Shown: positions 1 through 7,624 of the stretch, one piece after another | Numbering within the stretch: the first letter of the stretch is position 1 | How the letters are laid out: each line of letters starts with the position of its first letter | Assembly: GCF_000383975.1 (NCBI RefSeq) | Contig: NZ_KB913017.1 | Span: 2,469,527-2,533,526, forward strand | DNA: 64,000 nucleotides | Reading direction: 5' to 3' | From: Natronorubrum tibetense GA33 | GTDB lineage: Archaea > Halobacteriota > Halobacteria > Halobacteriales > Natrialbaceae | The notes under the pieces: model-generated | What the model was told of the DNA's origin: nothing | Seen by the model: only the letters and a program-made list of their open reading frames with translations | Databases searched by the model: none | Translations under genes and position numbers: made by a program

Positions 1-502
1 TCTCGGCGTCGCCGTCCTCACAGACGCGGTCGATTTCTGTCTGGACGCCCTCTCGCTCGCCGGCGAACCCGACTTCCCAGTACTCCTGTCCGTTCTCGAT
101 TCGAACCGGCGCGCTGTGGACGAATCCGTGCTCGAGCAGCGTCGGACAGATCATGTCCTGCGGATCGTACTCGAGGAAAAACTCCCGAACGACGTTGCCC
201 GGAACCGACGAGGATTGCCGTCGTCCGAACCGCTCCTGCAATTCGAGTACTTCGCCGGCTAGGGGCGACTCGCGTATTTCCTCGATCAACCCTTCGACTT
301 CGTCGACCGTCTGTCCGAAGGCAGTGAACAGTCCGTTGACTGATTCCCCTTCCGTCGTCGGTGCCGTGTAAATCGCGTGTGCCAGAATGCCTCCGCCAAC
401 TCGATCGGTCGATTCAATCGCCCAGCAGTTCGGATGCCACAGTTCGAGTGTCACCCGAGTGCCGTGTACTGACTGGCTCTCCCCCATTGTGCTCTCTACC
501 AT
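1..502 (-). CDS. Probable HTH_10-type transcription regulator, N-terminal part (truncated by window edge)
   Basis: The gene runs off the left edge, so only about 167 N-terminal residues are visible. It starts at ATG 502, with a second in-frame ATG at 487. The visible part is soluble and acidic and opens with GTRVTLELWHPNCWAIEST. That resembles the N-terminal sensor-like region of haloarchaeal bacterio-opsin-activator (HTH_10) regulators. The DNA-binding helix-turn-helix would lie in the missing C-terminus, so the call rests on resemblance only. It is divergently oriented to the broken aldehyde dehydrogenase, about 100 bp away, and could regulate it (inference). Confidence 0.5.
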   Translation of the reverse strand, partial: MVESTMGESQSVHGTRVTLELWHPNCWAIESTDRVGGGILAHAIYTAPTTEGESVNGLFTAFGQTVDEVEGLIEEIRESPLAGEVLELQERFGRRQSSSVPGNVVREFFLEYDPQDMICPTLLEHGFVHSAPVRIENGQEYWEVGFAGEREGVQTEIDRVCEDGDAE

Positions 503-600
503 CGTCTGTGCCTATCACACCAAATAGTCGTCGTTGCACCAATCACCACCCTCCCATGGACGGGTCGCGTTATTCTATACCTGGCGACTGATCGATATCC

Positions 601-2152
601 ATGAGTCAGCAAACCACAGAGCAGGTGTACGGCCACCACATCGGCGGCGACTGGACCGACGGCGACGGCACTGAGACCTTCGCGAGCGAAAATCCGGCGA
701 CGGGCGAGGAACTCGCCCGGTTCCACCAGGGAACCGAGTCCGACATCGACGCCGCCCTCGAGGCCGCCGAAGACGCGACCGACGAGTGGCGCGAACTCTC
801 CTACATCGACCGCGCGGAGTATCTCTGGGACATCTACCACGAACTGCGCGAGCGCACCGACGAACTGGCCGAAATCGTTACGAAAGAGTGCGGGAAGGAG
901 ATCAGCGAAGGCCGCGCGGACGTTGTCGAAGCCTACCACATGGTCGAGTGGGCGGCGGGCAACGCTCGCCACCCCCACGGCGACGTCGTCCCGAGCGAAA
1001 TCGGGAGCAAGGACGCCTCGATGCGCCGCAAGCCCCGCGGCGTCATCGGCTGTATCACGCCGTGGAACTTCCCCGTCGCGATCCCCTTCTGGCACATGGC
1101 CATCGCCCTCGTGGAAGGGAATACGGTCGTCTGGAAGCCCGCCGAACAGACGCCGTGGTGCGGACAGATCATCGCCGAGATGATGGACGACGCCGGCATT
1201 CCCGACGGCGTCTTCAACATGGTACAGGGCTTCGGTGACGCCGGCGCGAGCATCGTCGACGACGACCGGGTCGACACTGTCCTCTTTACCGGCTCCGCGG
1301 AGGTCGGCCACGAAATTGCGGGGAAAGTCGGCGGCCAGCCCGGAAAACTCGCGGCCTGCGAGATGGGTGGCAAGAACGGCATCGTCGTCACCGAGAAGGC
1401 GGACCTGGACATCGCCGTCCACTCCGCCGTGATGTCGAGTTTCAAGACGACGGGCCAGCGCTGCGTTTCCAGCGAGCGTCTGATCGTCCACGAGGACGTC
1501 TACGACGAGTTCAAGGAGCGATACGTCGCCGTTGCGGAGGATATCAGCGTCGGCGACCCGCTCGAGGAGTCGACGTTCATGGGGCCGGCGATCGAGCCTG
1601 AGCACGTCGAGAAGATCCACCGCGCCAATCAACTCGCTCGTGACGAGGGCGCCGAGGTGCTCGTCGACCGCGCGGAGCTCGACGCCGAGGAGATTCCCCG
1701 AGGAGATTCCCGAGGGTCACGACGAAGGCAACTGGGTCGGTCCGTTCGTCTACGAGATCGAGTACGACAGCGACCTGCGCTGTATCAACGAGGAAGTGTT
1801 CGGGCCACACGTGGCCCTCATGAGTTACTCGGGTGATATCGAAGACGCCGTCGAGATCCACAACGATACACCGTACGGACTCGCCGGCGCGATCATTTCC
1901 GAGGACTATCGCCAGATCCACCACTTCCGAGACCACGCGGAACTCGGACTCGCGTACGCGAACCTGCCGTGTATCGGCGCGGAGGTCCAGTTGCCCTTCG
2001 GCGGTGTCAAGAAGTCCGGCAACGGCTACCCGAGCGCCCGCGAGGCTATCGAAGCCGTCACGGAGCGGACTGCCTGGACGCTCAACAACTCCAAGGATAT
2101 CGAGATGGCACAGGGGTTGTCGGCGGATATCGAGGTCTCGAGCGACGACTGA
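601..2152 (+). pseudogene. Aldehyde dehydrogenase family gene, frameshifted by a 13-bp tandem duplication
   Basis: NAD(P)-dependent aldehyde dehydrogenase, restored length about 512 residues, which is normal for the family. All catalytic landmarks lie before the break: Asn156 in TPWNF, Glu254 in CEMGGKN and Cys288 in TTGQRCVSS. The spacing of 34 between Glu and Cys is typical. At 1685-1710 a 13-bp unit is present twice in tandem. It shifts the frame, so the first frame ends at 1836 after a nonsense tail while the family-like C-terminus (NWVGPF to the end at 2152) continues in another frame. Removing one copy gives an uninterrupted protein. The C-terminal sequence is closest in feel to the ALDH7/ALDH11-like groups, so a small semialdehyde is a plausible substrate (inference). 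Either a recent inactivating mutation or an assembly error. Confidence 0.9.
1685..1710 (+). repeat. 13-bp perfect tandem duplication causing the frameshift
   Basis: The unit CCGAGGAGATTCC occurs at 1685-1697 and again at 1698-1710. A 13-bp insertion cannot preserve the reading frame. With one unit the local protein reads DAEEIPEGHDEGNWVGPF, which fits the aldehyde dehydrogenase family. Confidence 0.95.
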
Positions 2153-2217
2153 TCGGCGAGGTCGCGCGGGGCGACCGAGCTGCGGTCTCGCTCGAGTAAC
2201 GGCGACGACTGATCGGC
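2142..2217 (+). repeat. 16-bp direct repeat around the aldehyde dehydrogenase stop codon
   Basis: GCGACGACTGATCGGC is found at 2142-2157, covering the stop codon, and again at 2202-2217. Both copies are preceded by GGTCTCG at somewhat different distances, which suggests an imperfect local duplication of the gene end. Confidence 0.7.
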
Positions 2218-2233
2218 AGACTCACAGAAATGC

Positions 2234-2270
2234 AAGGAGGATGCCCACGACTTTAGTCGTGAATGCAATC
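2234..2270. mobile_element. Possible end remnant of an IS200/IS605 (TnpB-type) element
   Basis: A perfect 7-bp hairpin, CACGACT-TT-AGTCGTG (2246-2261), is preceded by AGGAGGATGCC. From memory, haloarchaeal IS1341/TnpB-type elements often end in a hairpin of this kind (CCCACGACTT.AGTCGTGGG next to GGAGGATG). No transposase or TnpB gene is present here, so at most this is a solitary end or a small derivative. The right arm is followed by AATGC rather than GGG, so it is degenerate. Confidence 0.35.
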
Positions 2271-2320
2271 CGACACGACAGAGACGATCGTCCCGAAGAC
2301 ACATCGAAGCGATCCGAACG

Positions 2321-2326
2321 GTTAAC
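2321..2326 (+). promoter_or_regulatory. TATA-like box for the small membrane protein gene at 2353
   Basis: GTTAAC centred about 29 nt before ATG 2353. This spacing would give a leaderless or nearly leaderless transcript. Confidence 0.4.
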
Positions 2327-2352
2327 CCCGACGGGTACCGAACGCCGCGCCT

Positions 2353-2772
2353 ATGAACTCGAAGAAGGCCGTCGTCCGACAGGGTCTCGTCGGTGGCGGC
2401 TTCGTCACCCTGTTGCTGGCGGGAACGCTCGTTGTCGCGCTCGGCGTTCCGACGACCCCGTCGATGCTCGGCGTGGTGTCGTGGCTCGTTTTCGTCGGCG
2501 CAACGATGCTCGCCGCGGGGCGCCGGGAGCGCGTTAGAATCGGCTCGAGAACGGTCGGCTGGCCGCGCGTCGCCGCCGTTGCCATCGCGATGATCGCCGT
2601 CGGCTGGGGCGCGATCAGCCTTGGAAGCCTGCTCGCGGGCGACGGCATCACCGGGCTCGGCCCGATCGAAGCCGTCCTCACGGTTGGGATGGTGGGCTAC
2701 TTCGCGTGGTTCGCCCGCGAGTGCTGGGTCGGCGGGGCACGAATCGACGCGGAGACGTTCGCAGTCGACTGA
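2353..2772 (+). CDS. Small hypothetical membrane protein (139 aa)
   Basis: Not recognised. The protein has about four hydrophobic segments: residues around 11-31, 36-54, 72-94 and 105-121. They are joined by short loops, one of them basic (RRERVRIGSR), and the protein ends in a short acidic tail. No catalytic motif or cysteine pair is visible. It is a stand-alone gene downstream of the broken aldehyde dehydrogenase and has its own TATA-like element. The start at ATG 2353 fits that element. Confidence 0.7.
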   Translation: MNSKKAVVRQGLVGGGFVTLLLAGTLVVALGVPTTPSMLGVVSWLVFVGATMLAAGRRERVRIGSRTVGWPRVAAVAIAMIAVGWGAISLGSLLAGDGITGLGPIEAVLTVGMVGYFAWFARECWVGGARIDAETFAVD

Positions 2773-2992
2773 GCGAGCGACGAGAGACGGACTGTTCCGA
2801 GACGGGGAGGGTGTCTTAGTTGTCTCCACGAGGGCTCGAGTCACTACACCGCGTATCGGCTCGATTCGACGACGATTGACGCCGATCGGGCAGTCCACCG
2901 AGCGAGCCGTCTGCGTGCTTTTCGGGCTCTTTTCACCGAGGCGGTAGCCGTCCGGGAGTACAACCAAGGCGAATGCGGTTGAACCGACGAGT

Positions 2993-3367
2993 ATGTCGGA
3001 CGACACCACGACCGATCGGCTCGAGGACGCGGATCGAGAGCGCGAACAGGCACCGATCGACGAGAAACCGACGGATTCGATCGATCTCGAGCACGCGGAC
3101 CGGGTTCAGGTGGGCGTCACGCGTGGTGAAACCGATCTCGAACTCGGCCCGCCACGGGACTATCCGGATCGGGCCGACGTTTCGGTCCGGCCCGAGTCGG
3201 CCGACGGTCATCATCTAATTCTGAGTATCGACGCGATGGCGGGCGATCACGGAACGGGCCACGCGGACGTCGAACTGACGCCGTCGGAGGCGCGTACGCT
3301 GTGTGAACAGCTCGACGAGACGGTCCGCTGGATGACCGAAGAGGACGGTCCGGAAGCCGATCGCTGA
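2993..3367 (+). CDS. Hypothetical acidic protein (124 aa)
   Basis: Not recognised. The N-terminal third is hydrophilic and probably disordered. The C-terminal half reads as a compact beta-rich domain (DHHLILSIDAMAGDHGTGHA appears in slightly different form) followed by a helix with SEARTLCEQLDETVRWM. There is no signal peptide or membrane segment. Codon use and acidity match neighbouring genes, so I accept it as real. It stands alone between the membrane protein gene and the convergent CBS gene. Confidence 0.6.
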   Translation: MSDDTTTDRLEDADREREQAPIDEKPTDSIDLEHADRVQVGVTRGETDLELGPPRDYPDRADVSVRPESADGHHLILSIDAMAGDHGTGHADVELTPSEARTLCEQLDETVRWMTEEDGPEADR

Positions 3368-3520
3368 GCCGTTTCGTCGGGATCCGTTCAATGGCCAGCC
3401 CGGACCGACGGCCGACTCGATCGATTTCTCGAGACGTGCACCGCTGGTCGGCGGCAGCGGTAGTCGGTGAAAATCGGCGGCTGCGACTCGTCTACTCCGG
3501 ACTCGCCTCCGCTGGAGTGT

Positions 3521-3925
3521 CTAGTCCGGGCTCGGCGTCTCTTCGCGCGAAAGGTATGCCGCCAGATCGGACGTCGTGACGATGCCGATAACGCCCTCGT
3601 CCTCGTCGACGACGGGGAGGTGGTGGAAGCCGTGTTCGACCATTAGATCCGCGGCGTCGCGGATGGTCTCCTGTGCCGTCGCCGTGGTGACGTTTCGGCT
3701 CATGTACGTCGAGACCGGCGTCTGATCTTTCGGCTTGCGTTCGGCGACGATCTGGACGAAGTCCGTGCTCGTCAGGATCCCCTCGAGTTGGTTGTCCTCG
3801 TTGACGACGATGACCGAGCCGATCTCGTTTGCGAGCATCTGTTGTGCTGCCTCCTCGACGAGCGTGTCAGCGCGGACCGTCTCGAGCGACGTGGACATGA
3901 CCCGCGCGACGAAAATATCCTCCAT
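3521..3925 (-). CDS. Two-CBS-domain protein (134 aa)
   Basis: The whole protein is a tandem CBS pair (Bateman module): the first covers about residues 8-62 (VEEAAQQML... GILTSTDF), the second about 72-128 (IRDAADLMVEHGFHHLPVV... GIVTTSDL). Such stand-alone modules bind adenine nucleotides or S-adenosyl ligands and act as energy or ligand sensors; the partner is unknown here. The start at ATG 3925 is preceded by a TATA-like CTTATAG (on this strand, 3947-3953) and by an inverted repeat at 3932-3948. That repeat lies where a repressor would block transcription start. Confidence 0.9.
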   Translation of the reverse strand: MEDIFVARVMSTSLETVRADTLVEEAAQQMLANEIGSVIVVNEDNQLEGILTSTDFVQIVAERKPKDQTPVSTYMSRNVTTATAQETIRDAADLMVEHGFHHLPVVDEDEGVIGIVTTSDLAAYLSREETPSPD

Positions 3926-3931
3926 ACGCCT

Positions 3932-3948
3932 GTGTATTCTTTATACAC
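3932..3948. promoter_or_regulatory. Operator-like inverted repeat in the CBS-protein promoter
   Basis: GTGTAT-TCTTT-ATACAC has perfect 6-bp arms. It lies between the likely TATA box and ATG 3925 on the minus strand. The same arms, with a 3-nt spacer, occur upstream of gltB at 19501-19515. Confidence 0.45.
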
Positions 3949-3995
3949 TATAAGAATTGCCGAAGCGGATATCACCGTCCAGCTGGGGAGACAAC

Positions 3996-4080
3996 GTGGC
4001 TATCGTAGCCACTGGAGCTGTTCACACACCGATCGCATAGCCGTCGTGCGATCTGGCGTGCACTGACTTCCAGTGGCTAC
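3996..4080. repeat. Nested inverted repeats in the CBS / helicase-operon intergenic region
   Basis: GTGGCTA-TCG-TAGCCAC forms a hairpin at 3996-4012. The 12-mer GTAGCCACTGGA (4005-4016) recurs as its exact reverse complement at 4069-4080, 52 nt away. The two pairings are mutually exclusive because they share the left arm. No gene is visible between 3926 and 4206. Confidence 0.6.
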
Positions 4081-4165
4081 TATCGGTTCCGAGTGGCCCG
4101 TATGGGCGTCCTCTCGACCCCGTCCAGCGCCGCAACCAACGACCAGCTTTGCACTTCGCCTCACA

Positions 4166-4173
4166 TTTAAATA
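4166..4173 (+). promoter_or_regulatory. TATA-like box of the helicase-nuclease operon
   Basis: TTTAAATA at 4166-4173 predicts a start of transcription near 4196. This favours ATG 4207 over the in-frame GTG at 4192, which would lie upstream of the transcript start. Confidence 0.5.
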
Positions 4174-4206
4174 CCAACCCGGCCATACTCCGTGACGTAT
4201 CATCCG

Positions 4207-6519
4207 ATGGCGTCCCCTCCATCAGGTCTCGACGGGACCTGCAAACTGCTCCCCCAACCTGTACCCAGCGACGAGCTATTCGACCGCGTTGCGGCGGAGT
4301 ACGCCACCCTCGCCGACGAGTACGGTCCCCGGAACGTACTGGTTCTGAAACGCCACCCTGCCGGTCTCGACTCACTCACCGAGGCCCTCGCCGACATCGA
4401 CGTGACGGACGGCTCGCCCCGGTCGCCGCGCGTCGAGTCCCTCCCGGAGCACGCCTCGAAGGTGCTCGAGGCGTTCGATCCGACGCTGGATCGACTCGAA
4501 TACGAGGAGCGTATCGAACTCATCTCGCTGGTGATCGACGGTGCCAGCCGCGACGTTCCGGACTACCTCGAGCGGGCGGCAAACCACGAGAGTTTCGCCC
4601 GCGACGTCGGGCAACTCCTGCTCGAGGCGACGCGCCAGCAGTTGCGACTCGAGGACGTTGCAGACGACGACCCACACGACTGTCTCGCTTTCCTCTACGC
4701 GATGAACGATCGGTTCCACGCGGAACTCGAGTCGCGGGGGTACGTCGAACGAGCCGAGGTGATCCCGCGGACCGTCGAACTGCTCGAGTCGGATGTGGAC
4801 GGCCTCCGAACGCGCATAACGGACTCGATCGACGCCGTCCTCGCCGTCGAGTTCGAGGAGTACCGCCGACTCGATCGACGCTACCTCGCGGCGCTCACCC
4901 GAGACGCGGAACTGGTCTGTTTCGGGGAGCGCCACGCCAGCGTCGAACGCACGCGCGTCGAACCGGGCCGTATCGAGGACCTCGTCGGGGACGGACTCGA
5001 CGTGAAAGTCGTCGATTCGCGGCTCGAGCGGCCCGACGAAGACCGCCGTACGACACCACCACACCACGCGATTACGCGGCTGTTAGCGACGGGAGCGCCG
5101 CTGGAACCGGCAAAAACCGGCGGACAACAGTCGACCGGGACCGGAAACCGAGTCGGACCAGCGGAGCGCGGACGGGCCCGACGCATTCGGACCCGAACCG
5201 CCCGCGATCAGGTCGGTGCCGTCGCGAGCGAGATTCAGGCGCTTCGGGATCGCCACGACTGGCGCTTCGACGCGTTCGCCGTCGCCGTCCCGCGGATCGA
5301 ACGCGTCCCCGAAACCAGACGACAGCTCCGCGAGGCCGGGATTCCGACGGCGACGATCGGCACTCCTTCGCTCGCCGAAGACCCGGTCGTCCACGAACTC
5401 TACGCGTTCGTGACTCTCCAGTGCGAACGCGAACGCGACCCCGACAGAATCGACGCCGAACTCGTCGACGCCGTCACCGATCACGCCGTTCGCGGTCGAG
5501 AGGGGACAGCGACGGCGGAACCGCGGGACGTCTCGCTCGAGCGACTTCGCGCCCGCGTCGACGACGTGACGCCCGAATTGCTCGCGTCGTGTACCGACTC
5601 GAGCGTCGCCCGGTCGCTCGAGCGCTGGATCCGGCTGACGGACCTGAAGGGGCGTATCGCCCGCGAGGAGGCGTGGGTCGACGCCCGCGAGCAGTACGCG
5701 AGCGTCCGTCGAGTGCTCGAGATCGCCCGGTTCGTCGAGGAGACGGACCTCGTCGGCCCGGACTGGCAGGGACTGCGGCGGATGCTCCGGCGAACCATCC
5801 AGTACGACGCGCCGTACGTCCACGCGGTTGAGGCCCAACCGCCGACTGGCGGCGTCACGGTCTGTGCCGTCGACGACTGCAAGTACGATTCCTGGGAGAC
5901 CGTCTTCCTACTCGACCTGCTCGACGAGAACTATCCCGGCGAGCAGTTTCTCACACAACTGTTCCCGACGGCGTGGCTGCGCGGAATGGACAGCTATCCC
6001 GCGGTCACCGATCCGTCCGTAAGCGACGTTACGCGGACGTTCGCCACTGTCGATGGCGATCCCGGCGACGATTCCGTCGGGGACCCGTTCAAAACGTATC
6101 ACGCCCAGCGATCCCGGCGACGGCTCGCCCTGGGCACCCGTGCCGCACGAACCCACCTCTACTGTTGTTCGTACGAACGCGGCTCCGGCGGCCTGCGACG
6201 GACGTACGACGAGTCACGCTATCTGCAGCTGATCGACGCGACCGACGGACTCGATCTGTCGAACGTCGAAACCGACACTGCGGCGGCGATCCACGGCGAG
6301 ACGAACGCGCTCGAGGCGCTGCTCGCCCAGCCTCACGGCGAACTCGAGCGAATCCTCCGAGAAGCGAGCACCGGCGGGGAGGCCGACCTCGGCGCAACCG
6401 AGGAGCTATTCGAGGAGATCGCGGTCGTGCTCGAGGACGGCGATATCGACACGGAACTGGCCGAAGCCGTCCGTTCGCAGTTCGAGTTCGCCGCGGGGGA
6501 GGTGGTCCGCGATGACTGA
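4207..6519 (+). CDS. AddB-like helicase-fold subunit lacking Walker A
   Basis: About 770 residues. The C-terminal two thirds keep the shape of the second RecA-like domain of SF1 (UvrD/AddB) helicases. A segment near residue 350 reads like motif IV (DAFAVAVPRIE followed by a GIP-type turn). Around residue 546, VTVCAVDDCKYDSWETVFLL sits where motif V belongs but lacks the usual KG. Around residue 630, SRRRLALGTRAARTHLYC resembles motif VI. The N-terminus (VLVLKRHPAGLDSLTEAL) has no GxGKT, so ATP hydrolysis is unlikely. This is how AddB/RecC-type scaffold subunits look. The gene overlaps the next by 8 bp and is the first of three. GTG 4192 is an alternative start. Confidence 0.65.
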   Translation: MASPPSGLDGTCKLLPQPVPSDELFDRVAAEYATLADEYGPRNVLVLKRHPAGLDSLTEALADIDVTDGSPRSPRVESLPEHASKVLEAFDPTLDRLEYEERIELISLVIDGASRDVPDYLERAANHESFARDVGQLLLEATRQQLRLEDVADDDPHDCLAFLYAMNDRFHAELESRGYVERAEVIPRTVELLESDVDGLRTRITDSIDAVLAVEFEEYRRLDRRYLAALTRDAELVCFGERHASVERTRVEPGRIEDLVGDGLDVKVVDSRLERPDEDRRTTPPHHAITRLLATGAPLEPAKTGGQQSTGTGNRVGPAERGRARRIRTRTARDQVGAVASEIQALRDRHDWRFDAFAVAVPRIERVPETRRQLREAGIPTATIGTPSLAEDPVVHELYAFVTLQCERERDPDRIDAELVDAVTDHAVRGREGTATAEPRDVSLERLRARVDDVTPELLASCTDSSVARSLERWIRLTDLKGRIAREEAWVDAREQYASVRRVLEIARFVEETDLVGPDWQGLRRMLRRTIQYDAPYVHAVEAQPPTGGVTVCAVDDCKYDSWETVFLLDLLDENYPGEQFLTQLFPTAWLRGMDSYPAVTDPSVSDVTRTFATVDGDPGDDSVGDPFKTYHAQRSRRRLALGTRAARTHLYCCSYERGSGGLRRTYDESRYLQLIDATDGLDLSNVETDTAAAIHGETNALEALLAQPHGELERILREASTGGEADLGATEELFEEIAVVLEDGDIDTELAEAVRSQFEFAAGEVVRDD

Positions 6520-7624
6520 GGAGCAAGTCGGCCCGGACTCGAGGATTGAGGAGTTCGGAACTGCCAGCCTCGACGTGGACGGTCTCGAAACCTATCTCCA
6601 CTGTCCCCGGCGGTACGAGTTCGCTCACGTCGACGGGCTTGAGGGAAGCGACGACGAGACGACGATCGACGACCGAATCACCCTCCTGCGAACGGCGATC
6701 TGCGACGCGCTGCGACGCGGCGAGACGGGCCGCGAAGCGCTCGCCGATGCCGCACGGGAGCGACTCGAGGTGCTGTGGGCCGACCACGACGAGCGCTTCC
6801 ACTCGAGGACGCAACGGCGACACGAACGACGGGTGCTCGAGGCGACGCTCGAGGCGTACGTCGAGACCGTCGGCGTCGACCACGCAGCGGGGATCGAACG
6901 GCTGGCGGCCGAGTCGACCGACGGCGAACTGATCGGTCCGGATCTCCCGCTCTCGAGTACGGTTTCGCTGCCGGAATTCGAGACGGGAGCGAGAGCGGCC
7001 GCGGAAACGAGCGCGGACTCGGGAACCGAAATCGACGTCGAATCGGTCACGATCGACGCCAGCGTTGACTACGTCTACGCCGACGGCCGGTCGATCGTCG
7101 GCGTCCAGTTCGTCTCGACCCTCAGGTCGCTCGGGCTCCTCCGATATCGGTCCGACTGGGATCGAGGGATCGCCGAACGGTTTACCGACCACTTCGATCC
7201 GGACGCGGACGTCTTCGATCCGTCGTTCGTCGCCTCGCTCTTCGAGACGGCCGTCGTCATCGACGGACTTCGAACCCGCTGTCAGCAGTTAGGACTCGAG
7301 GATCGAACCTGTCGGTACGTCCAGATCCCCCTCGCCGATCGCTCGCAGACCGATATCAACTGGGTTCGCGAGACGGTCGAGACGAGCCTCGAGACCAAGG
7401 ATCTGACTGACGGCTACATCGATCACCACACCTACGGAATGACCCACAAACACCGAAACCGAACGGTCGACGACCGACTCGCAGATGTCGTGAGCGAGAT
7501 CGCGGGTGGTGCGTTCGATCCGACCGATCGCTGGGACGACATCTCGAACGACGCCTGTCCGGACTGTGGCTACACGGTCTGCTGTCGGGACTACATCGCC
7601 GAGGAGGTGCGGTTCGATGGATAA
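6512..7624 (+). CDS. Degenerate Fe-S PD-(D/E)XK nuclease-like protein (AddB C-terminal-like)
   Basis: 370 residues. The N-terminus has LHCPRRYEF, the first-cysteine motif of AddB/Cas4-type nucleases. The C-terminus has CPDCGYTVCC, providing the remaining cysteines of a likely 4Fe-4S staple. The nuclease core appears damaged: VDYVYADGRSIVGVQFV occupies the place of the usual D...(D/E)xK strand, but the lysine and second acid are absent. I infer a structural or DNA-binding role rather than cleavage. With the preceding gene it would equal one AddB split in two. It starts at ATG 6512 inside the previous gene's stop (ATGACTGA), and its own end overlaps the next gene by 8 bp (ATGGATAA). Confidence 0.65.
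   Translation: MTEEQVGPDSRIEEFGTASLDVDGLETYLHCPRRYEFAHVDGLEGSDDETTIDDRITLLRTAICDALRRGETGREALADAARERLEVLWADHDERFHSRTQRRHERRVLEATLEAYVETVGVDHAAGIERLAAESTDGELIGPDLPLSSTVSLPEFETGARAAAETSADSGTEIDVESVTIDASVDYVYADGRSIVGVQFVSTLRSLGLLRYRSDWDRGIAERFTDHFDPDADVFDPSFVASLFETAVVIDGLRTRCQQLGLEDRTCRYVQIPLADRSQTDINWVRETVETSLETKDLTDGYIDHHTYGMTHKHRNRTVDDRLADVVSEIAGGAFDPTDRWDDISNDACPDCGYTVCCRDYIAEEVRFDG

Noticed and set aside
4149-5831. 560-codon plus-strand frame, Arg/Pro-rich
   Set aside because: It overlaps the AddB-like gene in another frame. Its extreme Arg and Pro content and lack of any domain are typical of the shadow frame of a GC-rich haloarchaeal gene.
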